Position numbers and translations under genes: made by a program. The notes beneath the pieces were generated by a model. The model did no database searches. It was not told the DNA's origin and saw only the letters and a list, made by a program, of their open reading frames with translations. This document shows, piece after piece, positions 26,119 to 34,135 of a stretch of 64,000 nt of DNA. Location of the stretch: assembly GCF_047634355.1 (NCBI RefSeq), contig NZ_JBLIAL010000011.1; one strand, 5' to 3'. Numbering within the stretch: the first letter of the stretch is position 1; each line of letters starts with the position of its first letter. The DNA is from Porticoccus sp002341315 (GTDB lineage: Bacteria; Pseudomonadota; Gammaproteobacteria; Pseudomonadales; Porticoccaceae).

Positions 26119-26804
26119 TCCGCTGTACCCGACAACACCGCGTCGTTTTCCACCAACAGACCACCCTGCAGCGTCACACGCCGGTGACAACGGCTGGCCA
26201 GCATCGCCTCATGGGTCACCAGTACCAGTGTCGTACCCTCTTCACGGTTCAACTGGAACAACAAATCATTGATCGTCTTGCCAGTCACCGTATCGAGGTT
26301 ACCGGTAGGCTCATCGGCAAACAGAATTCTGGGTCGACTGGCAAAGGCTCGCGCCAGCGCAACACGCTGCTGCTCACCACCGGACAGTTGGCGGGGATAA
26401 TGGCTGAGCCTGGCGGTTAATCCAACGCGGTCGAGGTAACTGCGGGCAATTGCGGTGGCACTGCCATCACCGCGCAACTCCAATGGTAACGAGACGTTTT
26501 CCAGTGCCGTCAGACTGGGCAGCAAATGAAATGATTGAAAGACAAACCCCACATAGCGGGCACGCATGGCAGCCCGCCCCTCCTCGGTCATGGCCGTGAT
26601 ATCTTCGCCGTTCACCCTGACCACCCCGGCGCTGGGCGTATCCAGACCCGCCAGGATTCCCAGCAGCGTAGACTTGCCTGATCCGGAAGGTCCGATAATT
26701 GCCAGTGCCTCTCCGTCAATCACGGTCAGGTTAATATCGTCCAGAATTCGCAGAACACCCTCGGAAGTGGTCACTTCCTTGGTAATATGATTCGCTTCAA
26801 TCAT
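26115..26804 (-). CDS. ybbA: ABC transporter ATPase (YbbA type)
   Basis: A 229-residue ATPase of the LolD/MacB class. Walker A is GPSGSGKSTLLGILAG near residue 40, the signature is LSGGEQQRVALARAF near 140, and Walker B is ILFADEPTGNLDT near 160. It energises the FtsX-like permease encoded by the overlapping downstream gene. It is divergent from tesA across 69 bases, an arrangement found in many gammaproteobacteria. Confidence 0.9.
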   Translation of the reverse strand: MIEANHITKEVTTSEGVLRILDDINLTVIDGEALAIIGPSGSGKSTLLGILAGLDTPSAGVVRVNGEDITAMTEEGRAAMRARYVGFVFQSFHLLPSLTALENVSLPLELRGDGSATAIARSYLDRVGLTARLSHYPRQLSGGEQQRVALARAFASRPRILFADEPTGNLDTVTGKTINDLLFQLNREEGTTLVLVTHEAMLASRCHRRVTLQGGLLVENDAVLSGTAE

Positions 26805-26873
26805 TGATCACTTCCATTTACCGACAAACGCCATACACTGTAACAGTTATCTGTCACCCTCAAATTTGTTGCC

Positions 26874-27488
26874 ATGATCCGCTGCTGTATTGCCTTGATT
26901 TTATCGCTTGTGCTGCTCCCCGCCCACAGCGCCACCCTGTTGGTTCTGGGTGACAGCATCAGTGCCGGTTATGGTATTGATGCTGGCAAGGGCTGGGTGG
27001 ACCTGATGCAACATCAACTCGGCGATGAACATCGGGTCATCAACGCCAGTATCAGCGGTGATACCACCGGTGGCGGCCTGTCCCGACTGGATACCCTGAT
27101 TGACGAACACCAGCCAGATTTTGTGCTGATCGAACTGGGCGGTAACGATGGGCTGCGCGGTTACCCGATTCCGCGCATGGAGCAGAACCTGCGGGCCATG
27201 ATCGACCTCAGCCGCGCCAATGATAGCCAGCCCATTCTGTTTGGCATGCAAATTCCACCCAATTATGGCAAGCGTTACAGCGATCAGTTCGCGAATGTTT
27301 TCCCGAAACTCGCCGCAGAGGAACAGGTACCACTGATTTCTTTCATGTTCGAAGAGATCGCCACAGATCAGACCCTGATTCAGGCGGACGGCATTCATCC
27401 GACTGAAACGGCACAACCGCTGATCGTCGAACACGCCATGCGGTTATTGCTGCCACTACTCAACGGCGAAGCGCCCTGCGACCCTTGA
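26874..27488 (+). CDS. tesA: Arylesterase / acyl-CoA thioesterase I / lysophospholipase L1
   Basis: A 204-residue periplasmic SGNH hydrolase. A signal peptide covers about residues 1-19. Block I is LVLGDSISAGYG with the Ser nucleophile, block III is ELGGNDGLRG, and block V is ADGIHPTETAQ with the catalytic Asp and His. TesA hydrolyses thioesters, lysophospholipids and aryl esters. It is divergent from ybbA and 70 bases before uup. Confidence 0.9.
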   Translation: MIRCCIALILSLVLLPAHSATLLVLGDSISAGYGIDAGKGWVDLMQHQLGDEHRVINASISGDTTGGGLSRLDTLIDEHQPDFVLIELGGNDGLRGYPIPRMEQNLRAMIDLSRANDSQPILFGMQIPPNYGKRYSDQFANVFPKLAAEEQVPLISFMFEEIATDQTLIQADGIHPTETAQPLIVEHAMRLLLPLLNGEAPCDP

Positions 27489-27558
27489 GCTCGCGCCCAT
27501 ATCCCATCACCTGAACTCTGTTAGAATCCCCCTCCCCAAACCACAGGCCAGCTGTTTC

Positions 27559-29457
27559 ATGACTCTGATCCGGATCGACGATATTTCCATTGAATTTGGC
27601 GATGTGCCACTGCTGATTAATGCCCAGCTTACGGTGGAATCCGGTGAACGGATTTGTCTGATCGGCCGCAATGGCGCGGGAAAATCCACTCTTCTGAAAA
27701 TTCTCACCGGACAGATCAAACCCGACCACGGCGAAATCCACTTCCGTCGCCACCTCCGCATCAGCCAATTGGAACAGGCCCTGCCGGGGGACCTGGAACG
27801 CAATGTTGCGGATGTTGTCCGGGAAGGTCTGGCCGATCAACAATCGCTGATCGACCGGTTTTACCACCAATCCCAACAGAGCCCTGACAAACAGGGAATG
27901 CAGGCGATGGAAGACTTGCAGGCCGAAATTGATGCCGGTGGTGGCTGGCAGGTGGACAAACAGGTGGAGACCATTATCAGTCAACTGGAATTGCCCGCCC
28001 ACAAAACCCTGGCGGAATTATCCGGCGGCTGGCGCAGGCGGGTGGCACTGGGTAAAGCACTGGTGTCTAATCCTGACCTGCTGTTGCTCGATGAGCCCAC
28101 CAACCACCTGGACATCAGCACGATTGAATGGCTGGAACACCGTGTTCGCAGCTTTCAGGGGTCCGTCATCTTCATCACCCACGACCGCAATTTTCTACAA
28201 CGGCTGGCCACACGCATCGTCGAGATCGACCGGGGGCACCTGGTCAGCTGGCCCGGCAACTACCAGAATTACCTGACCCTCAAGGAGCAGGCCCTGGAAG
28301 AAGAAGAAAGCCGCAACGCTCTGTTTGACAAGAAACTGGCGGAAGAGGAAACCTGGATCCGCCAGGGCGTCAAGGCCCGCCGCACCCGCAATGAAGGCCG
28401 TGTCCGCTCCCTGCAGGCCATGCGCCAGAACCGCGCCCAGCGCGTCAATGTGCAGGGCAAGGCCAAAATCACCGTTGAAACCGCCGAGAACTCCGGGCGC
28501 AAAGTGATCGAAGCGCGCAGCGTGTGCCATGGCTATGGCAATGAACAACTGATCAACAACTTCAAGATCAAAATCATGCGCGGTGACCGCATTGGTTTGA
28601 TCGGCAACAATGGCGTCGGCAAGTCCACCCTGCTGAAAATCCTGCTCGGCCAGACAGAGCCCGATGAAGGCTCCGTCAAACTGGGCACCAATATTGAAAT
28701 CGGCTACTTCGATCAAATCCGGCGGGAGCTGGATACCAGCAAAACCATTGCCGAGAACGTTGGTGATGGCAAAGAGTACATTCGCATCAATGGCAAGGAA
28801 CGCCACATTATCGGTTACCTGCGCAACTTTCTGTTCTCGCCAAAACGCGCCATGACCCCGGTCAGCGCCCTGTCCGGCGGCGAGTGCAACCGGGTGTTGC
28901 TGGCCAAGCTGTTTACCCGCCCCACCAACCTGTTGGTGCTCGACGAACCCACCAACGATCTAGATGTGGAAATGCTCGAGGTGCTGGAAGAACAACTGGT
29001 GGAATACCAGGGCACCCTGATCATCGTCAGCCACGACCGGGAGTTCCTCGATAACGTGGTCACCAGCGTGCTGGTGTTTGAGGAAGACGGCAAAATCGAA
29101 GAGTACATCGGCGGTTACAGCGATTGGGTCAAACGGGGCAAACACCTCAAAATCGCCGATACACTGGATCACCCCTCCGGCCACCTTGTGGATCACGAGA
29201 CCACCTCAACCGCTGCGGCGAAAAAACCCGTCGTCAAACTGAGCTACAAGTTCCAGCGGGAGCTGGACAGCCTGCCGGGCCTGCTCGATCAGCTGGAGCA
29301 GGACATAGCGCTGCTGGAGGAGCAGACAGCAGACCCGGATTTTTTTAACCGCCCTTTCACCGAAACCCAGCCGGTGCTGGACCAATTGGCAGAAAAACAA
29401 CAGGCGCTGGATACCGCCGCAGAGCGCTGGATAGAGCTGGAAGAAATGAAAGGTTAG
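27559..29457 (+). CDS. uup: ABC-F family ATPase Uup
   Basis: A 632-residue soluble protein with two ABC domains. The first has Walker A GRNGAGKSTLLKIL, signature LSGGWRRRVALGKA and Walker B LLLDEPTNHLD. The second has GNNGVGKSTLLKILLG, LSGGECNRVLLAKL and LVLDEPTNDLD. A linker at about 245-305 with RRTRNEGRVRSLQAMRQNRA is the P-site interaction motif region. The C-terminal coiled coil at about 555-630 is typical of Uup. ABC-F proteins act on ribosomes, and Uup affects transposon excision and replication intermediates in E. coli. It has no membrane partner. Confidence 0.93.
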   Translation: MTLIRIDDISIEFGDVPLLINAQLTVESGERICLIGRNGAGKSTLLKILTGQIKPDHGEIHFRRHLRISQLEQALPGDLERNVADVVREGLADQQSLIDRFYHQSQQSPDKQGMQAMEDLQAEIDAGGGWQVDKQVETIISQLELPAHKTLAELSGGWRRRVALGKALVSNPDLLLLDEPTNHLDISTIEWLEHRVRSFQGSVIFITHDRNFLQRLATRIVEIDRGHLVSWPGNYQNYLTLKEQALEEEESRNALFDKKLAEEETWIRQGVKARRTRNEGRVRSLQAMRQNRAQRVNVQGKAKITVETAENSGRKVIEARSVCHGYGNEQLINNFKIKIMRGDRIGLIGNNGVGKSTLLKILLGQTEPDEGSVKLGTNIEIGYFDQIRRELDTSKTIAENVGDGKEYIRINGKERHIIGYLRNFLFSPKRAMTPVSALSGGECNRVLLAKLFTRPTNLLVLDEPTNDLDVEMLEVLEEQLVEYQGTLIIVSHDREFLDNVVTSVLVFEEDGKIEEYIGGYSDWVKRGKHLKIADTLDHPSGHLVDHETTSTAAAKKPVVKLSYKFQRELDSLPGLLDQLEQDIALLEEQTADPDFFNRPFTETQPVLDQLAEKQQALDTAAERWIELEEMKG

Positions 29458-29788
29458 TTTTCCGAAACAGTTTCACAAAATTAAAACTGCTTTCTGATGA
29501 TCAAAAAAAGCCGTTTTATCAATGTAATTATCTGAAATAATTATAATAACCATAACGAAAAATCATGCTTCTTAGCATGGCTTTTAGACAGCCCTTTCTA
29601 AAAATATTCTCCATGATGAGCCCAATGCCAGTGAAAACCATTGGCAGGTACATTCGTTAACGATGGATTGATGCAAATCCGGCGCTCGACTGACCCTGTG
29701 CACCCCGCGTGTCACAGCCGTTCAACCAACCACACCAGTTCCAGCGCCATTCGGGTTTCGGCAGCACGTCTTTACCGGAGGAATTGCC
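29458..29788. other. 331-base AT-rich intergenic region
   Basis: No gene was found. An AT-rich stretch holds AATTAT-N5-ATAATT at 29526-29542. A hairpin, CATGCT at 29564-29569 with AGCATG at 29574-29579 and a tetraloop, precedes GCTTTT. The hairpin could be a weak terminator for uup. The rest is the likely promoter region of the next gene, which has a strong GGAGGA ribosome site. Confidence 0.4.
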
Positions 29789-30160
29789 ATGTCAAAGCAA
29801 CTGAGTGATCTGTTAACCCCGGGCGTAACCGTTGAGGTAACGGACCCGAGGCACCGCCAATCGAAACACACAGCCACTTTTTTGGGTCGGGTGTGCTATT
29901 GCCATCAGGATCACGTACTGGTGATGGACACCGAGGAACACACCTACAACGTGTTTATGGATGAAATTCTGTGCCTGATGAACTACAAGAACAGTAGCCC
30001 CTGTTACTACTTGCGAATCAGCGAATACAGCTACGACGTAGTGTGTATATTGCCCACCGGCATGGTAGAAACCGTTGCCACATCACTGGACAAAACCACG
30101 GCGCTGTTCGTGATCGAACTGTTTTCCACACCCCGCAGTCATCAACCGCTGGCGGCCTGA
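29789..30160 (+). CDS. Conserved-looking cytosolic protein of unknown function
   Basis: A 123-residue protein, preceded by GGAGGA six bases before the ATG, so surely translated. The sequence suggests an all-beta or alpha/beta fold: TPGVTVEVTDPRHRQSK, TATFLGRVCYCHQDHVLVMD, HTYNVFMDEILCLMN, then SPCYYLRISEYSYDVVCILP. Four cysteines are spread through it without a CxxC metal motif. It has no signal peptide or membrane segment. I do not recognise the family. It stands alone between uup and the globin-like gene. Confidence 0.6.
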   Translation: MSKQLSDLLTPGVTVEVTDPRHRQSKHTATFLGRVCYCHQDHVLVMDTEEHTYNVFMDEILCLMNYKNSSPCYYLRISEYSYDVVCILPTGMVETVATSLDKTTALFVIELFSTPRSHQPLAA

Positions 30161-30199
30161 GCACACTCAGAGTTAGTGCTTAAAGGCCCCACCGAAAAC

Positions 30200-30227
30200 G
30201 CCCCACTGCCAGTCTTGGCAGCGGGGC
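30200..30227. terminator. Bidirectional hairpin between convergent genes
   Basis: GCCCCACTGCCA at 30200-30211 and TGGCAGCGGGGC at 30216-30227 form a strong 12-bp stem with one A-C mismatch and a GTCT loop. It lies between the stops of two convergent genes. On the minus strand a short TTTT run follows closely, so it probably terminates the globin-like gene. Confidence 0.6.
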
Positions 30228-30252
30228 AGCGGTCACTTACTGACGGGGCTAT

Positions 30253-30741
30253 TCAGCCTTGAATTACCACTTGGGAGCGAAAGCCTTCAACCAATTTCAA
30301 TAACTCGCCCACTTCACGTTGCGGGAATTTCGCATTATTGAACGACACAGCGCATTCATCGAGAATCACATCGAACTCCCCATCGGTGATTTTCAGCGCA
30401 TCATCCACCTCGCCGATCTGAACAGGGAACAGCACCGGCCCCCCGGTATACTGCACCGCCCAGGCCGTCAGCGCCACTTTGGCACTTTCTCTTGAACCGA
30501 TACTTTCATGAACCCACTTCATTTTTGGGTTCGCATTCAGCGTCTTGTTCAGGTACAGGCGATCCACCAGATCATTCACCGTCAGGGCAATCGGATATAC
30601 GCCACCGAGCCGGTCAAACAGCGTCCGCTCTGGCTGGGATTTCGCGGGCGAAGACAACAGCAGCAAACCGGCCAGCAATAGCACAATGGGTGGCAACAAC
30701 ACTCTGGCGGGGCTAGTGGCAGACCCTATAGAACACTTCAT
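30253..30741 (-). CDS. Exported truncated-globin-like protein lacking the proximal histidine
   Basis: A 162-residue protein. Residues about 14-36 form a signal peptide or membrane anchor (LLPPIVLLLAGLLLLSSPAK). The rest follows the group I truncated haemoglobin pattern: TLFDRLGGVYPIALTVNDLVDRLY at the start of the fold, then YTGGP and ALKITDGEFDVILDE. In haem-binding members the segment before ITDxxFD carries the proximal His (roughly AHxxLxIT). Here it reads VDDALKIT, so Asp replaces His. A haem-binding role is therefore doubtful. AAGGA lies six bases before the ATG. It is next to the leader-distal end of the CRISPR array, with no sign of a shared function. Confidence 0.7.
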   Translation of the reverse strand: MKCSIGSATSPARVLLPPIVLLLAGLLLLSSPAKSQPERTLFDRLGGVYPIALTVNDLVDRLYLNKTLNANPKMKWVHESIGSRESAKVALTAWAVQYTGGPVLFPVQIGEVDDALKITDGEFDVILDECAVSFNNAKFPQREVGELLKLVEGFRSQVVIQG

Positions 30742-31038
30742 TTTCGATCCTTGGAGGAGATAAACATTACAGAGCCATCAAAAAACAGAGGGTCGAAATT
30801 CTACCTGACACACCTTCTTGCTGACGCCGACAGTACTACTACAACACCATTATGCAGCCTATCAACTTCACAACGCCATCTGTTATACAGCGTTAGCCGA
30901 GGTGCTCCACCAGCAATGGCATCGACTCCCTTAATTGGTCCCTGCCACGATGATCCCCTATAATTCTGTTTCGGTTGTCGGCCTATAGCTCTCCGAGATG
31001 CGTCCAAAGACGCCTGTCATGTAAGGACGACGCGGCCG

Positions 31039-32226
31039 GTTCACCCCCCACAGGCGTGGGGAAGACGACACCTATCAGGTCACCTATACCGCCGAACTGG
31101 AAACACCCCACGGGCGTGGGGAAGACTAATTCTGGTTTTGAAGTCCCGCCCGATTTGTAGAAACACCCCCACGGGCGTGGGGAAGACAGACCCCGGCGGG
31201 TGATGAGCAGGTTTTGCAGAGAAACACCCCCACGGGCGTGGGGAAGACCAAAATCGAAACAGTAATCATCTGTGTAATCCAGGAAACACCCCCACGGGCG
31301 TGGGGAAGACTTCGTTGGTGGCGCCGTTAATGGCGGCAGCCTGGAAACACCCCCACGGGCGTGGGGAAGACGTTAACCAGTGTGGTTTTGCCGACGACGA
31401 TGTAGAAACACCCCCACGGGCGTGGGGAAGACCATATCAACTTCACCAGCGGCGATAACGCCGGGGAAACACCCCCACGGGCGTGGGGAAGACAGCAGGC
31501 CACCGCCCGCCGAATGATTTACCTGGGAAACACCCCCACGGGCGTGGGGAAGACGTGGTCGCTGCTGTTTCGGCATCGGCGGTGATGGAAACACCCCCAC
31601 GGGCGTGGGGAAGACGTCGCTGTAGCTGCGGAACAAATCGCCCCAACCAGAAACACCCCCACGGGCGTGGGGAAGACGGATAGAATCCCATGCAAAGGTT
31701 TCATAACGTGGAAACACCCCCACGGGCGTGGGGAAGACCAGTTTCCGCATCTATAACTGCTATAGGCCGCAGAAACACCCCCACGGGCGTGGGGAAGACT
31801 AGCCTCCCACAAAAACGCCCTAACAAAACCCGGAAACACCCCCACGGGCGTGGGGAAGACATTTTCTTCTGCTTGAAGATCGATTTATTTTCGGAAACAC
31901 CCCCACGGGCGTGGGGAAGACTTACACAGTCACTGGTGAGGTGCAATGCACTGAGAAACACCCCCACGGGCGTGGGGAAGACGTTCCCACACTTGATGGC
32001 ACTGAGGACTCGGCAGAAACACCCCCACGGGCGTGGGGAAGACTTTGATAACAACGCTGGCGACTCAGCGCATACGGAAACACCCCCACGGGCGTGGGGA
32101 AGACGTAAGAACCAGGCGGAGATTTTCAAAGCCTATAGAAACACCCCCACGGGCGTGGGGAAGACTATAGCATGAGAGCGCTATTTATCCCCATTTTGGA
32201 AACACCCCCACGGGCGTGGGGAAGAC
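31039..32226 (-). CRISPR. Type I-E CRISPR array, 20 repeats and 19 spacers
   Basis: A 28-base repeat, in crRNA sense GTCTTCCCCACGCC followed by CGTGGGGGTGTTTC, recurs every 61 bases. Its stem CCCCACG/CGTGGGG is the Cas6e hairpin. Starts on the plus strand: 31039, 31100, 31160, 31221, 31283, 31344, 31405, 31466, 31527, 31588, 31650, 31711, 31772, 31833, 31894, 31955, 32016, 32077, 32138, 32199. Spacers are 33 bases, but two are 34 (31249-31282 and 31616-31649). The repeats at 31039 (diverged 5' part on the plus strand) and 31100 (one C missing) are degenerate. This marks the old, leader-distal end; the leader faces cas2. No two spacers look alike. The array is transcribed leftwards. Confidence 0.98.
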
Positions 32227-32229
32227 ACC

Positions 32230-32258
32230 AATATATTGTTAAAGAACGTCTATAACAA
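32230..32258 (-). promoter_or_regulatory. Leader promoter candidate of the CRISPR array
   Basis: The leader between the cas2 stop and the first repeat is only 46 bases. On the minus strand it contains TTGTTA (32258-32253), a 17-base gap and TATATT (32235-32230), a good sigma70 pair. CAATATATTG at 32229-32238 is a perfect 10-base palindrome two bases from the first repeat. No clear IHF site is visible in these 46 bases. Confidence 0.45.
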
Positions 32259-32272
32259 CCCAGGATATGGGG

Positions 32273-32560
32273 TTAAGCGTCATTCAAGGTTTCAATTACC
32301 AACTGAAGTCCAGATATGTCTACCAGCTGTTTTCTAGTTGGGCCGATAGTACGGATTTCATAACCAGGCGCTTTGGGCAAGGAGCGAAAGATCATCACAC
32401 CCGCTTCTGGTGGGCAGTGCTTATAAAGGTATTCAACAACCGTTTTGGCAACTGAGTCTTTTACACCAGAAACGAAGATGTTCGCTCGCGGCTCCACAAA
32501 CCATAGCTTCATCCTCCCCCGTACCGCCGGCGGCAGGTTATTTGCCACGACGACGAGCAT
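32273..32560 (-). CDS. cas2: Type I-E Cas2
   Basis: A 95-residue Cas2e. It starts MLVVVANNLPPAVRGRMKLW, continues with VEPRANIFVSGVKDSVA, and has a C-terminal tail typical of the E. coli-like form. Cas2 dimers bridge Cas1 dimers in the spacer-integration complex. It overlaps cas1 by 23 bases and ends 46 bases from the array, so it is the last gene of the cas operon. Confidence 0.93.
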   Translation of the reverse strand: MLVVVANNLPPAVRGRMKLWFVEPRANIFVSGVKDSVAKTVVEYLYKHCPPEAGVMIFRSLPKAPGYEIRTIGPTRKQLVDISGLQLVIETLNDA

Positions 32561-33413
32561 TCTTCACCCCCAACATGTCGGGAATATCTTCTGCCAGCCG
32601 AGCCAGCAGATCCATATCGATAACGCGCTCACGAAAGGCGGAGGACACCTTCTGCTTGTTGTAACGTCCAGCCATTTCGCGGGTTAGGGCGAAGGCCAAA
32701 TCGATACACAAATGCTCCTTGTACAGGTCGGCCAAGTCATAGATGAAAGGCAATGGGCTGCCGGAGTGAATAAAGCCAATATGCGGAGAATAACCCATAC
32801 TGTGTACCGCCGAACAAAGAATGCCATACAAGGCAGCATTGCTGGCCGTCAACACCTGGTTGGCAATATCACTGAGATCGAATTTTCCCGGTGCAAACTT
32901 ACGTCCTTTCCAACCGACCTGATACTCCTCCGCCTTAGTCTGATAAAGCGCCCTGACCCGATGACCTTCCATACCCATCATTTCTTTAAGTGTCTTGCCT
33001 TGCAAATCGGCATCGGGGAAGCGCCGGACAAACATGCGCCGCGCTACTTCCACGGATTTTTCTGGATTGGCGGATAGTTCGATTTGCTGTTTCAGGTTAC
33101 GGGTATCCGCTGTCGGCAGAAAACCTGCCGCATAGAACAGCAGGCTATCTTCCCCTACCCAGCACACCGCACAGCTGGCTGCAGTAGCCGTCTTAATGGC
33201 GTCATGGGTGACTGTGGTACCCGGCCCCAATAACAGGGCATTCAGGGTGGCCACTGGCAGCGGTACCACATTTGCTTCGGAATCGATCCATTTAACGCTG
33301 CTATCGTCAATCTCTAGCCTTCCCCGCTCCAGGTAGAGGAACGGGTACTTGTCCTTGACTTGCGGTAGGGAATTCCGGGTGACCTTGACAAACAATCGTT
33401 GCCCTGCGGCCAT
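32538..33413 (-). CDS. cas1: Type I-E Cas1 integrase
   Basis: A 291-residue Cas1e, the catalytic subunit of spacer integration. Residues 1-90 form the beta domain and about 100-280 the helical catalytic domain. The metal ligands are visible: Glu149 in MGMEGHRVR, His216 in GFIHSGSPLPF and Asp226/Asp229 in IYDLADLYK. They line up with Glu141, His208, Asp218 and Asp221 of the E. coli enzyme. It lies three bases after cas5e and overlaps cas2. Confidence 0.96.
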   Translation of the reverse strand: MAAGQRLFVKVTRNSLPQVKDKYPFLYLERGRLEIDDSSVKWIDSEANVVPLPVATLNALLLGPGTTVTHDAIKTATAASCAVCWVGEDSLLFYAAGFLPTADTRNLKQQIELSANPEKSVEVARRMFVRRFPDADLQGKTLKEMMGMEGHRVRALYQTKAEEYQVGWKGRKFAPGKFDLSDIANQVLTASNAALYGILCSAVHSMGYSPHIGFIHSGSPLPFIYDLADLYKEHLCIDLAFALTREMAGRYNKQKVSSAFRERVIDMDLLARLAEDIPDMLGVKNARRRGK

Positions 33414-33416
33414 AGA

Positions 33417-34127
33417 TCACTCCACTCTCAGTACAGTCACGCGGCGGTCACAATATAGCTTGTGTTCACCGAACTGCAACGGTACGTCGTTCAGGGTCAA
33501 GACCTCCCCCTCATGTTCACCCTGCAATACGCGGAACACCGGGCAACGTCGCTTTTCTTCGGCCAGTTGTCGGGCTTTTTCCAACGCTTGTTGGGCATCG
33601 GAATAAATACCCTGAAAAATAAACTCTGTAGGCGCACAATTCTTGCGCCCCAGATACAGATCCCAGACCGGATTTTGTAGTGCCTCTGCGATAGCTTGCA
33701 GCTCGGACTCTGACCCCTGTATGGCCACAGCGAAAGCCATGTCCTGCAAGTAATAGCGATAGGTCATTTTGGTGCCACCACCCACCGCTTTCTTGCCATC
33801 ACTGGTTTTGGGAATCAGCAGGTTTTCCCAGGGATCTTGGTCATCATAACCACTACCCACCATGTGGAAGTCTCGTATCAACGGCAGCCGGGGCATGGCT
33901 TTACCGTGCTGGTCGGTGGGAGCATAGGCTTCCACCTGCATATCCCGATCGGTCCAGCACTGCAGCCATTCGGCTTGCTCGCCTGCTGCGCCTCTGGCAC
34001 AGCAGAGCAAACCCAGAACACCAGACTTGGTCGGAAAATCAAGGCTGTCGCGCCGCCCGAACTTAGAGTCATAACCCCAGGACTGTAGCGGAGCTTCCAG
34101 CCAGAGCAACAGATATGATTCACTCAT
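33417..34127 (-). CDS. cas5e: Cascade subunit Cas5e
   Basis: A 236-residue Cas5e (CasD), which holds the 5' handle of the crRNA in Cascade. It opens with the typical YLLLWLEAPLQSWG, followed by RDSLDFPTKSGVLGLLCCA. A glycine-bounded loop and the end KLYCDRRVTVLRVE complete it. The ATG at 34127 has GAGG six bases upstream. A start at 34139 would overlap the cas7e stop and lacks this site. It follows cas7e directly in the operon. Confidence 0.93.
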   Translation of the reverse strand: MSESYLLLWLEAPLQSWGYDSKFGRRDSLDFPTKSGVLGLLCCARGAAGEQAEWLQCWTDRDMQVEAYAPTDQHGKAMPRLPLIRDFHMVGSGYDDQDPWENLLIPKTSDGKKAVGGGTKMTYRYYLQDMAFAVAIQGSESELQAIAEALQNPVWDLYLGRKNCAPTEFIFQGIYSDAQQALEKARQLAEEKRRCPVFRVLQGEHEGEVLTLNDVPLQFGEHKLYCDRRVTVLRVE

Positions 34128-34135
34128 TCCGGACC

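Noticed and set aside
30975..32175. Several open frames through the CRISPR array with repeated VGKT, PRPWGCF or HGRGED segments
   Set aside because: They are translations of the 28-base repeats and their spacers. The 61-base period changes frame at each unit and no ribosome sites exist.
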